The notes under the pieces were generated by a model that was not told the origin of the DNA, did not search any database, and worked only from the letters and a program-made list of their open reading frames with translations. Both the position numbers and the translations under genes were made by a program. Positions 47,220 to 57,235 of a DNA stretch of 64,000 nucleotides are shown here, piece after piece. Each line of letters starts with the position of its first letter. The stretch's first letter is position 1. Location of the stretch: positions 14,469,501 through 14,533,500 of the forward strand of contig NC_092601.1 of NCBI RefSeq assembly GCF_047663525.1, written 5' to 3'. This DNA is from Anas platyrhynchos. Taxonomy: Eukaryota > Chordata > Aves > Anseriformes > Anatidae.

Positions 47220-47475
47220 CCATCCTGATTATCTGGAGACGCCAATTTCAAAGAGACATCTTAATAGTGATGTCAACGAATTAATTAGATGTGTTAATGA
47301 GCTAAAAGCAACCCAAATTAAATTAATGCAGTAATAAGCACAGACAGCAAAATTAGCTCCAATTTCTGTAAATGATTCTGAACTGTACACAACATCTCAT
47401 CCTGCTAGAACATTACCATCCCCCAAAGCTAATCAAGAACTCCAGTGCAATTAACTGCTTAATTACAAAACACAC
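47220..47475. promoter_or_regulatory. Candidate homeodomain-rich enhancer block
   Basis: Contains a GAATTAATTAG core (47278-47288), GTGTTAATGAGC near 47291-47302, AATTAAATTAATGCAG near 47316-47331, AAATTAGCTCC, GTGCAATTAACTGCTTAATTAC near 47444-47465 and AGCTAATCAAG near 47427-47437. At least six ATTA-type cores lie in 200 bp. One of the strongest CNE candidates. Confidence 0.45.
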
Positions 47476-48285
47476 ACACAGCTCATAGATCCAGCAGCAG
47501 GAGGGGTGCGCCGTGCTACCGAGCGAGCGGGGAAATTCTCTGCAACAAACGCCGCGCATCGGCCCCGCAGGAAGGGCTGCGTCCCGGCCAAAAGCACCCC
47601 CGAGGAGCCAAAAAATGGGGTTTTCTGGCATGAGGGCAGGAGATGGGGCAGGCAGAGGGGCCAGGAGCACCCCGTGCACTGGGTACCACCGGGGGATGAT
47701 GTGTAGAGCCAAGGATGCTCGCCGGCCGTGCCCAGCATGGTCCCCACATCTCCTCCTTGTTTATTGTGTTTATCAGAGTGGGGGCTGCATGGAAAAGCCT
47801 AATTGTCCAGCTCTGCTCGTCTCCCCCGGGGATGAGGGGGAAGCCACTAATAGCTTTGTGGATCTGCTCAGGTATCTGATTAGCGCTAATTGCAGGCGAG
47901 AAGAGAGAGGGAAGGAGCAGGACAGGGCGGTGATGGAGGGAAGGGGAAGAGGATGGTGGAAACGGGAAGGGAGAAAGGGCTGGGGGGGCAGAGGGAAATC
48001 CTCGGGATGGGGTGGGGGCAAAGGGAGAGGTGAGCAAGGGAATGATGGATGCAAACAGAAAAAAAAAAAAAAGAAGAAAAAAAATGGAAAAAAGCAGGCA
48101 AACAAAGAACGGGAGCCAGAAACAAAGGGAAGGAAGGCGAGACAAAAGGGCTGCACGCTGCCAGGCCCCGCGGAGCAGCCAGGGCAGGAAGGCTGGTGGG
48201 GACAACACGAGTGGCCCCGTCCCGGCCCCAACGAGCTGGGTGGCACTGGGGGTGGTGGGAACACGTGGCGGGGTGACACCGCCGA
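47476..48285. other. GC- and purine-rich stretch
   Basis: G-rich 47500-47850, then purine-rich 47885-48145 with A14 and A8 runs near 48059-48085. The longest open frame in the window (plus 47513-48316, 267 codons) comes from this low-complexity sequence and encodes Lys/Gly/Arg-rich peptide with no domain. Confidence 0.45.
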
Positions 48286-48515
48286 AGCAGAGGTTGTGGA
48301 GTCATTAGTCCGCTGAGCAAATGAGAAATATTTGCAATAAAGATGAGGGCAGAGATTCGCTGTGACAAATAGCATCTCTGTGTTTGTCTCTTCTTTTTTT
48401 TTTCCACCTTTTATTGCAATTAGTTCGGTCTGTTAATAAGCAAAAGATATTTTTAGTTAATTTCAGTTCCAGTTAATTGATTCAAAAGCGAAACCCAGCA
48501 ACTGAGTTAATTGAT
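48286..48515. promoter_or_regulatory. Candidate conserved noncoding block with repeated AGTTAATTGAT
   Basis: The word AGTTAATTGATYC occurs at 48471-48483 and again at 48505-48517. A related AGTTAATTTC sits near 48456 and a TGCAATTAG word near 48415. A T10 run (48392-48401) lies in the middle. Repeated identical cores about 34 bp apart suggest cooperative homeodomain sites. Confidence 0.4.
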
Positions 48516-49790
48516 CCATGCGTCTTATGCCGGAGCGGCGAGGTATTCTCCGGGCAGCTGCTGTTGCAGGGGCTCGTGGCGGCGCAGGAGGGATGGGGAG
48601 CGGGGCTGTGAGAGTGGCAGGGGGCAGTGGGGACAGCAGTGTCCCCTGCCCCGGGGACAGGCAATGGCCTTCGCACACCCTGCTGCCTTCAGGATTTCCT
48701 AAACCTCAGCCAAATCGCCCCTTTCTGCCTCTCCTGTCCATGTTGTGTGCCTACATTTTGTGCAAAATCTTCTTTTTAATGGGAAGACTGAATCCCCATG
48801 CTGGTTGGTTTAACGCACAGGTCTCCTGTCCCTGCTCTGCTGGAGACCTGCTGCTTGGGTAGCCGACACGGAGCCGCAGCTGGGTTCAGACTGACACGGG
48901 CTGCCCTGCTTTTTGGGAGTTTTGGTCTCATCATGAAGGGCACAGGCAGTCCCTTAAGTCACCCAGGACAAGGTGTGCACAGAGCGAGCTGCCCAGCCAC
49001 ACAGCTACCATGGGCATGCGTGCACATCTGGATTGTATCCGATTTCATAAACTGCAATAAAGTGCGCTAGCAATCGGGCCGATGGCTCTGCAAGTTGTTT
49101 CCCTTAGCAAGTGCTGAGCACATCTCCCCAAACGCCTCTCAGAAATACCTGTTGATATGTCTCCTGTGTTTTCTGCACTGTTAATGTTCCTCTTGCCTAT
49201 TCCTTCTGATAGCGCCTCATGCCATTCCACAGCAACCTCATCATTTCCAGGGGAAAAACAAATCTCCCGGGGCAGATGAACCAGAACTGTCACACACATG
49301 AAGAGCACAAGCCAAAAATTGGATCTCACCCTCGTAGGTGCCACGCAAACAGAAGAACACCTGGGCTGTGATCTACACAAGCAGGTTGGAAAGGAGCTCA
49401 GGAAGGGAGCAAAGCATGAAGCAACACACCATGAAGGCTACAGAGGAGGTTTTCTGAGCACAAATTTCTTATGGCAGAGAAAAACTCGGCTTGCAAGGCA
49501 CAAACAGGCTTTGTGCTCTCGAGGTGGCCCTGCTCCTGTGCACCAGTCCTCCCAGCTGGTACCAGTGCTGCTGGGGGTCCCACAGTGACCACAAACTGGG
49601 TGACCCCATGCAAGAGGGCCACCCCCCTGCTCTCACCCCATTACCCTTCCCATGCACTGGTGGGATTTTCCACCCAGCCGTGCTTTGCCACAACTGCCAC
49701 ATCCCCTCAGGTCTCGGGGAAGAAACTCAAAGCTGTTGGTTTTGCTGCTGATGAGGAGCGCTAAAGTTGGGCTAAAAACGGCACGTAATT
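48516..49790. other. Unassigned stretch, CpG-bearing at its start
   Basis: 48525-48610 has about a dozen CpGs but is too short to be called an island. Beyond that the DNA is GC-moderate with domain-free frames. Confidence 0.38.
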
Positions 49791-50060
49791 GAACATGCTC
49801 TGACAATTGTATACCTGGCCACTTCCATACTGCTCTCACTTTGATTTTAATAATAGGAGTTAGTTTTTAAGGCAAATAATGCACTTTCAAGGGGATGTTA
49901 AGGATGTTATTTCAGTCTCTGGAGGCTGCATAGCTTGGCAATGAGAACTAGTGAGAGACAGACAGACAAATTGCTTGCTCTCTGCAACTGCAGCATAGCT
50001 AAGGACCTACCTAATGAAAGAGCCTAATAAAAATAAGATGTTTCAGAAAGCGCACGCTGA
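49791..50060. promoter_or_regulatory. Candidate conserved noncoding block
   Basis: TGACAATTGTATACC near 49801-49815, TTTTAATAATAGG near 49844-49856, GGCAAATAATGCAC near 49871-49884 and CCTAATAAAAATAAG near 50022-50036. Repeat-free AT-rich DNA with POU- and homeodomain-like words. Confidence 0.33.
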
Positions 50061-50370
50061 AACGATCTTCTGGAATTGGGCCTAATAGCGAGCCCTCTGT
50101 GCCAGGAATACGTAGCTCATCTTCATGCCGCTTCCTCTCTTCCCAACTTTATAAATGGGATATTACGATGCACTCTCTGTCCAGAAAACTCGATAGATGC
50201 GAAGCTGGGCAAGGAGCTGAGCAGCTCCAAAGCAGTGTCTCCAAGAGCACTCAGCACCCCTTGGCCCTGGCTGCACGGCTCCCTGCCAGGGGCAGCGGGT
50301 GCTCGGAGGAGGCTGAAGGATGCTCTGCTTGTAGGGCTGGCTGGGAAAATCTGGAGGGGGGTTACTCTTC
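50061..50370. other. Unassigned stretch
   Basis: GC-moderate DNA with no recognised feature. Confidence 0.4.
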
Positions 50371-50830
50371 GATAACACCACAAATTAACCACATTTTAAA
50401 ATGCTGGTCCTTGTTCTGTCAGCGTATTTTTGAATAATTTGGTGGATTTGGCAGGTGGCTGTGATACATCATGTAATATGAAGGGGGAACACTTTTGAAA
50501 CAGAAGTTAATACTTTCTGGGAGAATAAGGAAATAATTGTGTCAAAACAAGCCCTAATCACTGAATTTTACCTGTTTCTCAATGCACACGAGTTTGCAAA
50601 CATGATTCCCATTAAACCAAATGAGAAACACGCGTATCAGTCTGTGTGCCTTGAGAAGAAAATACTCTTCACAAGTGCCTTTCTTGGTGTTGTCTGATCA
50701 ATCCACCATCTGGTTTTATTTATTCATGATTTCTCAGACTACTACAACAATATTGACATTAAATACAGCTTTGGCTTATTAATTTTTTTTTCATTCATAT
50801 GTATTTTAAGTCGATTTTATCGACTTCCCC
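50371..50830. promoter_or_regulatory. Candidate AT-rich block with inverted repeat
   Basis: AT-rich, with GAATAATTTGGTGG near 50432-50445 and GGAAATAATTGTG near 50529-50541. A TTATTAATTTTTTTT run precedes a perfect 8-bp inverted repeat, AAGTCGAT (50808-50815) and ATCGACTT (50819-50826) around TTT. CpGs inside both arms are notable in AT-rich DNA. Confidence 0.3.
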
Positions 50831-52029
50831 TTGGCTTGCTCTTTTAGCTGTTGGCTTGTGTTCCTGGCCTGCTACTTCGTGCCTACCTTTACGTACATTG
50901 CCCATGTTTCCTTGCCAGCTCCTTGCTTCTGCTCCAGGTGGCTGGAGCAGAGTAATTTCCTGCTCCAGGTGTGGTGGATGAGCTGATTTAAGACCCCATT
51001 GACCAGACTGGGGTGGTCCTGCTTGCCCTGGGATCTCCAAGGCCCCCATGGAGCTGCCCCCAGTCTCTGTAGCTCTACCAAGGGGATGGGGACAGCACAT
51101 CCACACCCCGAGCAGACCATCAATCTCCCCCACCTTGGGCACACACAGGCAGGTCACTTGTTCCCAGTATACTGTGAAACTCAAGACAAGGTTAACTATA
51201 TCTGTCCTCCCTTTTCTATCTCATTGCACCCCAAGGTGCCAGGCCCAGCTGGGACTGCACATTTTCCTGCAACCACCTCTAACTTTGACCATCACTTCTC
51301 AAAGTGCCAGCTCACCAAAAGCAGGTCTGGGCTTTCGGAAGGTTTCCAAAGCCCCTTCCTTCACCTCATCTCCACCTCATTCCAGTTTCAGGCAACGCTG
51401 ACCACACCAACTGGCAATGCAAGAGAAGGCTCCCAGCTACAGACTGTCGTCACTCAGGCCAGAGCCATTAATTTGGAGGAAGATTTTGCCTACAAGTAGG
51501 TTTTGAGGTTTTGGTTCTCACTCTTAATATGCCATCCCTCTGAAAGAGAGCAAACCCTGTCCTACTGCACAGTCCTATAGCCCCCAAAATCTCTGCGTCC
51601 ATTTAGAGCCTCCCCCTATTTCCTGTACAGTGTTTTCCCTGCCTCTCCAGTAATCTTTTTTTCTCTGTTTCTGCAGCTTTATCTTCCCCGTATCCCTCGT
51701 GAGTTCGTACTCCTTCCTCCTTGTGCTTCACTCCCTGCTCACCGCATCCCCCTCTTGTCATATTCTTCACTGGCGGAGTAACAACCTGTCACATCCATAA
51801 CCTCTTTGCACCAAAAATGTTCTTTGATCTGTGTAAACTACATTTGATGCTGAAATCCTTGATATTAATATCTTTTGTTTGTGTGTCAATGTTCTCTAGA
51901 ATCTAATTAAGCAATGTTTTGAGAGCATTATATATGTTTGAACAATTTGGCAGAGCAGACAATATGAGCTATTGACCTGCAAGGATAAACTGTGCTTGCA
52001 GATTCTAGGAATTCACACGTGCCTGCTGC
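50831..52029. other. Unassigned stretch
   Basis: GC-moderate 50830-51470, pyrimidine-rich 51540-51770, AT-rich 51800-51970. The 166-codon frame at plus 50999-51499 has no domain. The AT-rich end may belong to the next block. Confidence 0.38.
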
Positions 52030-52375
52030 TTTATGCTATTTCTTCTGAAATATGTGCATTCAGAAGGAGGCCTTGTTTTGCAATAATCTCTGCGAGGCTT
52101 AATCAAGTAACTTCTCACACTCCTCACTGTAATTGCAGCGGCAGTTAGAGCAGGGCAGAACAGAAGCAGATTTCAGCTGGCCGAGGAAAACAATAATAAA
52201 ATAAAACAAAGAGCGAGTTCCACCCCGACGCTAATAACAGAGATTATTCAATCAATAGGCTCTTGTTATGAATGAATAGGCTAAATTGCCTTTGAATGAT
52301 GTAAAGATTGACAAGGTATAGGTCAGCCTGATATAGCCACTTACCCTAATTTGACTTCAGCAATTTGGAAGGCAG
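52030..52375. promoter_or_regulatory. Candidate conserved noncoding block
   Basis: Contains GGCTTAATCAAGTAAC near 52097-52112, CTGTAATTGCAGCGGC near 52127-52142, ACGCTAATAACAGAG near 52228-52242, TTATTCAATCAATAGG near 52244-52259 with a related ATGAATGAATAGG near 52269-52281, and GGCTAAATTGCC near 52279-52290. Core-dense and repeat-free. A strong CNE candidate. Confidence 0.43.
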
Positions 52376-53671
52376 CGTGGGCTGGCAGTGGGGTCATGGC
52401 AGGGCGCAGAGCAGCGATGCTGAGCACGTCCTCAAAGCACCCTGCAAGTGCCACGTGCCTGCACTGGACTGGGCCCGGAGGGCCCTGAGAAGAGGGGAGG
52501 GAGGGAGGAAGAGCAGCAGCACATCACAGCAAGGTGATACAGGAGGGAGAAGGGATCTGGGCATGCAGGGCTTGGCTCTTCATTAAGGAGCTGGACAGAA
52601 GGGAGCCCAGCGCACCGGTGATGGTGATGGGAGGCACCCTGCGGGCAGGGCAGGGAGCACTGGGCTCTGCAGGACTTCGGATGCTGGACTGGGCACGTGT
52701 TAGAGGTGTAGCCTGGAGAACAGATGTGTTTTGAGCTGTGGGAATAACTCAACCCCAACCATCCTCCCATCCCTCCTACAAGGCACAAACCCATGGCTGG
52801 AGCTGTCAGTGTGTCTCTGCTTTCAGCAAGTGCAAAGATCCAGGACAGGTAAAATAAAGGCCACGCTCATACTGGGGACACTGATGGACAATATTTTTCC
52901 TGATTTTTTTTTTTTTAATTTGCTTTTTTACTGGAAGAGAACATTTTGCAAACAAACCCAGTGTTGGCAGCCACAGCAGAGGGACTGAGGGATGCTGTCT
53001 TGAATTTTCCACCTGCAAGCGCAGGTATGGCTGCTGTGCCCCTCCACCCCACGGGAGTGAGCCCAGGCTTCATTAGCTAATACCTGCAAATGCACTTGGA
53101 GGGGGAAAAGTGCTCCCGAAATGTTAACCAGTACTGTTCTTGCATCAAGATAAGAAATGAAAGAGACAGGGATAGATTCTGGCCCAGGAACTTTCATTAT
53201 AGATAAAATAGTGTCTTGAAAAACGTATGGATGGAAAGTTTATGGCACTTCCCAACAAAAACGTACTTACCACCCGGAGTAGTCTGGGTTACAAGGAGCT
53301 GACGTGTCCAGAACCAGCACGTTTGGCCTGCAGGAGGCCAAGCAGCTAAAGGCGATGAAGGTAGCATCACAATGTCCCCACCTGCATCTGTCTGACCCAG
53401 CATCCAGGAGGTGGGTTTTTGGGAGCAGGTCTTTGCTGCTCCCCACCCCAAAGCAGTGTTTTTTTTTTCCCTGTAAAAAAGAAGGATTTGGGAGATCCCA
53501 GTGCTGTGGCACTGAGCTGTTTAGTAAGAGCAGCAAGTGCGGAGCTTAGGACAGATCTGGAGTTTCCTTAACAATTTCGTGAACCACAGTGACCCAAATT
53601 TTAAAGAAAATCCTTTTCTAATTTGCTCCTTCATCATTACTAAAGCCTCAACTATTTTAGAAGTAGAGGAA
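52376..53671. other. Unassigned stretch
   Basis: GC-rich 52376-52720, T-run at 52906-52916, then GC-moderate. A patch at 53060-53230 (CATTAGCTAATACC near 53071-53084) is a weak regulatory candidate. No exon recognised. Confidence 0.38.
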
Positions 53672-53881
53672 GGGCAGTGGCATCCAGTGGTTTCAGCCGT
53701 GTTTTGGAAGCAAGGAATTTGCACACCAGGATAAGCCTCAGCAAGGCAGCGTGCCTCGGTTTCCCTACCCACAAGATCCATCAAACACTTACTGTCTCGT
53801 GCACAAAATGCTTTCTAAACTGTGCATGAAAGGCCTTACACAAGTAGTTATTAATATTAATAATAATAATTGTTGTTGTTA
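53672..53881 (+). repeat. MIR/CORE-type SINE (amniote MIR), nearly complete
   Basis: Order is as in the full element. The head (GGGCAGTGGCATCCAGTGGTT near 53672-53692, the tRNA A-box-like region) is followed by a shortened core, then a TGCCTCGGTTTCCC junction near 53752-53765. The tail has CATGAAAGGCCTTACACAAG near 53824-53843 and a TTA/ATT repeat end (53848-53881). The middle of the core seems partly deleted. Such SINEs were active before the bird lineage arose. Confidence 0.7.
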
Positions 53882-54204
53882 CTAAGCCAACTACAAAAAT
53901 AATTTTTCAGAGAAACAAAGTGCCCTGTCTCCCGGTGATAGATGGCAGCGATGTTGGAAATTACTCACAGTGTGAATCTGGTTTCCAGTCTGGTTCCTTT
54001 CAATAAATTACAGACCCGAGCCCAGAGTGTGCACAGTTTACCGAAGTAAATACAAAGCAGGCAGGAAGTATATTCCCCCATCAATTTTGCTCATGGTCAT
54101 TTGGGGTTTTCTCCGAAGTAAATATCCCCAAGCAGTTCCTCAGCATCTTAAGCTGGGGATGGTGGGCAGGGCAGGGCAGGGCAGCTGGCCCTGGGGCTGC
54201 GTGT
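53882..54204. other. Unassigned stretch upstream of minisatellite
   Basis: AT-moderate DNA ending in a GGGCAGGGCAGGGCAG pentamer run near 54166-54182. No feature recognised. Confidence 0.4.
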
Positions 54205-54294
54205 GGGGGTCCTGGTGGAAATGGGGGTAATGCTGTAAATGGGGGTAATGGTGGAAATGGGGGTAATGGTGGAAATGGGGGTCCTGGTGTAAAC
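54205..54294 (+). repeat. 18-bp minisatellite, five copies
   Basis: Five exact-length units (54205-54222, 54223-54240, 54241-54258, 54259-54276, 54277-54294) follow GGGGGTAATGGTGGAAAT with a few substitutions. GGGGGTCCTGG variants mark the two end units. The period is a multiple of three, so every frame without a stop stays open. The Gly/Asn-rich and Pro/Phe-rich peptides this yields are artefacts of the repeat. Regular G5 runs could form long-loop G-quadruplexes. Confidence 0.9.
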
Positions 54295-54336
54295 ATGGAC
54301 ATGCCCCATCCACTCCAGCCCTCGCACCGCTGTGCC

Positions 54337-54344
54337 CTTACCTG
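54337..54344 (-). other. Candidate splice donor, minus strand
   Basis: On the minus strand the sequence reads CAG then GTAAG, a near-perfect U2-type 5' splice site, with GT at 54341-54340. It lies about 100 bp beyond the CpG island on its minus-strand downstream side. This fits the end of a first exon transcribed leftward. Confidence 0.4.
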
Positions 54345-54439
54345 TCTGGCTGCGTCTCCCGCGTGCTCTTCAATTTTTATTTTTTTTTCCCATTTTTTGG
54401 GGGTTTCGCCACTGTTGTTTATCCGTTAAATTCCTTCCA

Positions 54440-54800
54440 GATGGGGCTGCGATTTTCCTCCTTCCTTCAAGCCGGCGGCGCGCGGCGGCTGCCCACGGGC
54501 AGGTGTAGGGCCGAGCACAGCATATGCCGCGGGTTTGGCAGCGCCGGCTGCGGCGGCAGCTCCCGCGCGCGTCTCGCCGGGCAGCGCTCAGCTGGGACCT
54601 GGCGCCGCTCGCAAACACCATCTGGCCTTGGCAGGCCCGAGGAGCCCTTCCCGCACCGGCAGCCCGGACGGACGGACGGGTGGACGGATGGACGGATGGC
54701 GCCAGCCCCGCTCGGCACGCGGAGATGCCGGGAGAAGGGGCGCAGGGCAGAGTAAAGACGGGGGGTTGTGCAGCAACCCCTTCTGCTGCTCCCTCGGTGA
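54440..54800. promoter_or_regulatory. CpG island, candidate bidirectional promoter
   Basis: I count about 40 CpGs in the roughly 290 bp from 54472 to 54760, by far the densest in the window. Words include CGGCGCGCGGCGG, CCGCGCGCG and repeated GGACGG units (54667-54697). There is no TATA box at either edge, as is usual for CpG promoters. Consensus splice donors lie just outside on both sides, facing outward. The overlapping open frames (for example minus 54370-54810, 146 codons) are GC-driven and match no family I know. A noncoding RNA or 5' UTR exon pair is the likeliest product. Alternatively, an orphan CpG island without transcription. Confidence 0.6.
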
Positions 54801-54802
54801 GT
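54797..54802 (+). other. Candidate splice donor, plus strand
   Basis: CTCG followed by GTGAGT, with GT at 54797-54798, matches the consensus donor at positions +1 to +6. It lies at the right edge of the CpG island, where a rightward first exon would end. Confidence 0.38.
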
Positions 54803-56990
54803 AGCGGCACTGGAACGATTTCTGGATGTCTGGATTAATGTCAAGGAAAAATAAAAGATTAAAAAAAAAATAAGATGCCTGAAGCCTGCGTGGCAGTCCA
54901 ACAAACTCCACCGCGTGGCTGCTGCAAACAGCTGTGGGGTACAGCCTGCTCCAGGGGCCGGGAATTTGGGATGAAGGCCAGCCTGGTGGGTTTGCCCTCA
55001 GTGGTGCTCACTCGTTTTGCTGGCACCTTGGCCACAGCCCCATCTCCTGCCCACCCTGCAGAAAAGCCCTGATCCTTGAGACAGCAATTCTGGGGGGGGG
55101 TGACCCCGCAGGAGCAAGCTGAGCACCCTGCAGGCCCTGCACCAGTGTGGAACCACCCGAGCTACGCAGGGCAAGCAGCACTTTGGTGCTTGCTGAGCTG
55201 CCCCGTGCCCCCAGCTCCCTGCCGAAGGGTGCTGGCACCCTCCCCATGCAGGGGCAGAGGATGGTGGAGGTTTTGTTTCCCACCTCTCCTGACCTATAGT
55301 CTGGTCAGGAAGAGCAGCTGCTGCGAGCCAGCAGGGCAATGCGCATCTGGGCTCCCCCCAGGACTCTCCCCAAATTGCTTGCCCACGTGTAGACCCCCCA
55401 AGCCCTGCTTGTGCACAGCTGTTGGCCTCCTGCTTGCCCAGGGTGGGCAGCCCACGCAATGAGGCCTTGGTGCACGTGCCTGGCTCTGTGTCCCCTCGGA
55501 AGAGCTGCTCACGATGCTCTGCTCCATCGTCACCGAGCTGTGGGCTCCCCTGCCCATCCCAGCTGTGCGGGAGCTGCTTTGCTCTCTCCTCCACGGGCAC
55601 AGCCACAACTGCAACTGACACCACCGGGCACCATCCGAGCCATGTGCCTGCAGTCAGCAGAGCCCGGAGGTTACCAAAAGATCTGCTTTTACCCCATTTC
55701 TGCAGTTGAGGTGCTCCAGATCACATCTAAGCAGACATGGGGGCCTGGTGTCCTCCCTGTTAAAACCTCCTGTCCTTTTGCTGCCAGCTGCTCCTGGCCC
55801 ATCTCCTTCTCCCTAAGCTGCCCAGCGCTACCTGCCCAGCCCTGCGGCTGGCCCAGAGAGGGAGAGAGCTGCCCTCTGGGGTGAAACGTGGCTTTGAGGT
55901 GGCGGAGCAGCCAAAGAGGGCCCAAGACTAGAAGATGATATATTAAAGACAGCTATGAACCAATAAAGACTTGCAGAGCCCTGAGAAAGACAAGCAAAGG
56001 CAAAGCCAACACGGTGTCCCAACAGTGACACTCCAAGAGATGCGACCACTGAAGCTGCTCTCTCCTGCTGCCCTCCTGGGGCCCAGCAGCGAGGGGAAGC
56101 TCTGAAACTTGATCTGTGTGTCTGGAGAACACGAGCAGGCTGCAGGGCCCACCACAGAGGCCTGAAAGTTAACTCAGCTGCGGCGAGGTGGCTGCAGAGC
56201 CCTGGTGCTCCATGGTGCCAGCGCTGGGTGCTGCTGACGAGGGCAAGGTGTGAGCACTGCTGCTTTAGGGCAGACGACTGTATGCAGCAGGGCTGGATGT
56301 ATTTCACCATATATATCTCCACGCTACAAAACCCAGCTCTTTTACACACAGAGCAGCTTAAAGATGGGCTGTCCTCCAACTTCACTGCGCCTGGCCGTCC
56401 CCTGGGCTCCGGCCAGCCTGGGAGGCACCGACAAAGGAGGAGGGATGACAGATGCTCCCCATGCACGGAGGCAAATAGAGATGGGACGAGGGGAGAAAGA
56501 GAGCCTAAAGGGAAAGAAAATGAGCGTGCACACCCACCCGTGCACACAAAGGCAGGCGAGACAAAGAGAGGGGGGCGAGCGAAAGGCCAGGGCTGGAGGA
56601 GAGGACCCGAGGCGGCAGGCGAGGGCTGTTTGCAGTGGCACCGCGCACTGCTCCGGAGAGCTGCCCGCACCGGAGCTGCATCTGCGAACCAGCATCCTCA
56701 CACCAGCCCCTTGGATAAATATTTATCGTGCCAGGCTCTCTATCACTTCGGTTTCCACCAGATTAACCTCGATTCTTGCAACAAAAAGCGCCCCGATGCC
56801 CTGCCTGCCGCGTGAGCCGCTCTGACCGTCCTTCTGCCTCCCCACGGCCCTCGCGCCCGCTCAGTGAAGGACAGAATTTCCTCCCATCAATCAGGACCGG
56901 ATTTCTCCCATGCCATGTAAATAATTTAGAAGCACAAGCATCCATGGCACTGCTTCTGTGCAACCCAAACCCAGTGCCAGGAATCTTGGG
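54801..56990. other. Unassigned GC-rich stretch
   Basis: A short A-run (54861-54870), then GC-rich DNA with Pro/Ala/Ser-rich frames on both strands (280 codons at minus 55828-56670; 208 at minus 54998-55624). None shows a domain. AT-richer spots at 56710-56780 (GATAAATATTTATCG, a near-palindrome) are weak regulatory candidates. Confidence 0.4.
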
Positions 56991-57235
56991 AAAAGGGCCC
57001 AATAATATTGTACCAGTCCAAAGTAATTAAAGTGCATCATTACATATAAATTTGTAATTAAACACTTTAACGTAATCATCCCGCACAGCACGATTCCTGA
57101 TGAATTAATTAAAAGAACTCCAGAAATTAATGTTTTACTTGTCACCATTGTTGTGCTAGCTGTAGCCATCTCCCTGACTATTCCTGCAGCATGTTGTGAA
57201 GTAATTATATCATTACTGGGGAAGGGAAAGGCCCA
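56991..57235. promoter_or_regulatory. Candidate SOX/homeodomain enhancer block
   Basis: AGTAATTAAAG (57022-57032) and TGTAATTAAAC (57053-57063) are paired cores 31 bp apart. GAATTAATTAAAA (57102-57114), CCATTGTTGTG with a SOX core (57145-57152) and GAAGTAATTATATCATTAC near 57198-57216 follow. Sharp GC-rich borders on both sides and no repeats. Among the best CNE candidates; the SOX plus TAATTA combination is common in neural enhancers. Confidence 0.45.

Noticed and set aside
47513..48316. Longest open frame in the window (267 codons, plus strand)
   Set aside because: It runs through G-rich and poly-purine low-complexity DNA and encodes Lys/Gly/Arg-rich peptide with no domain. Overlapping frames of similar length exist on the other strand.
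48525..48610. Short CpG-bearing patch
   Set aside because: About a dozen CpGs in under 100 bp, with no splice donor or clear borders; too short to be called an island.
54081..54302. Pro/Phe-rich and Gly/Asn-rich reading frames over the minisatellite
   Set aside because: Both come from translation of an 18-bp tandem repeat, whose length keeps all stop-free frames open. No gene structure supports a repetitive protein.
54998..55624. 208-codon open frame, minus strand, near the CpG island
   Set aside because: No recognisable domain, biased composition, and it lies on the opposite side of the island from the minus-strand donor.
55828..56670. 280-codon open frame, minus strand
   Set aside because: GC-rich composition removes stop codons. 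The peptide is Ser/Leu/Ala-rich without motifs, and large plus-strand frames overlap it.
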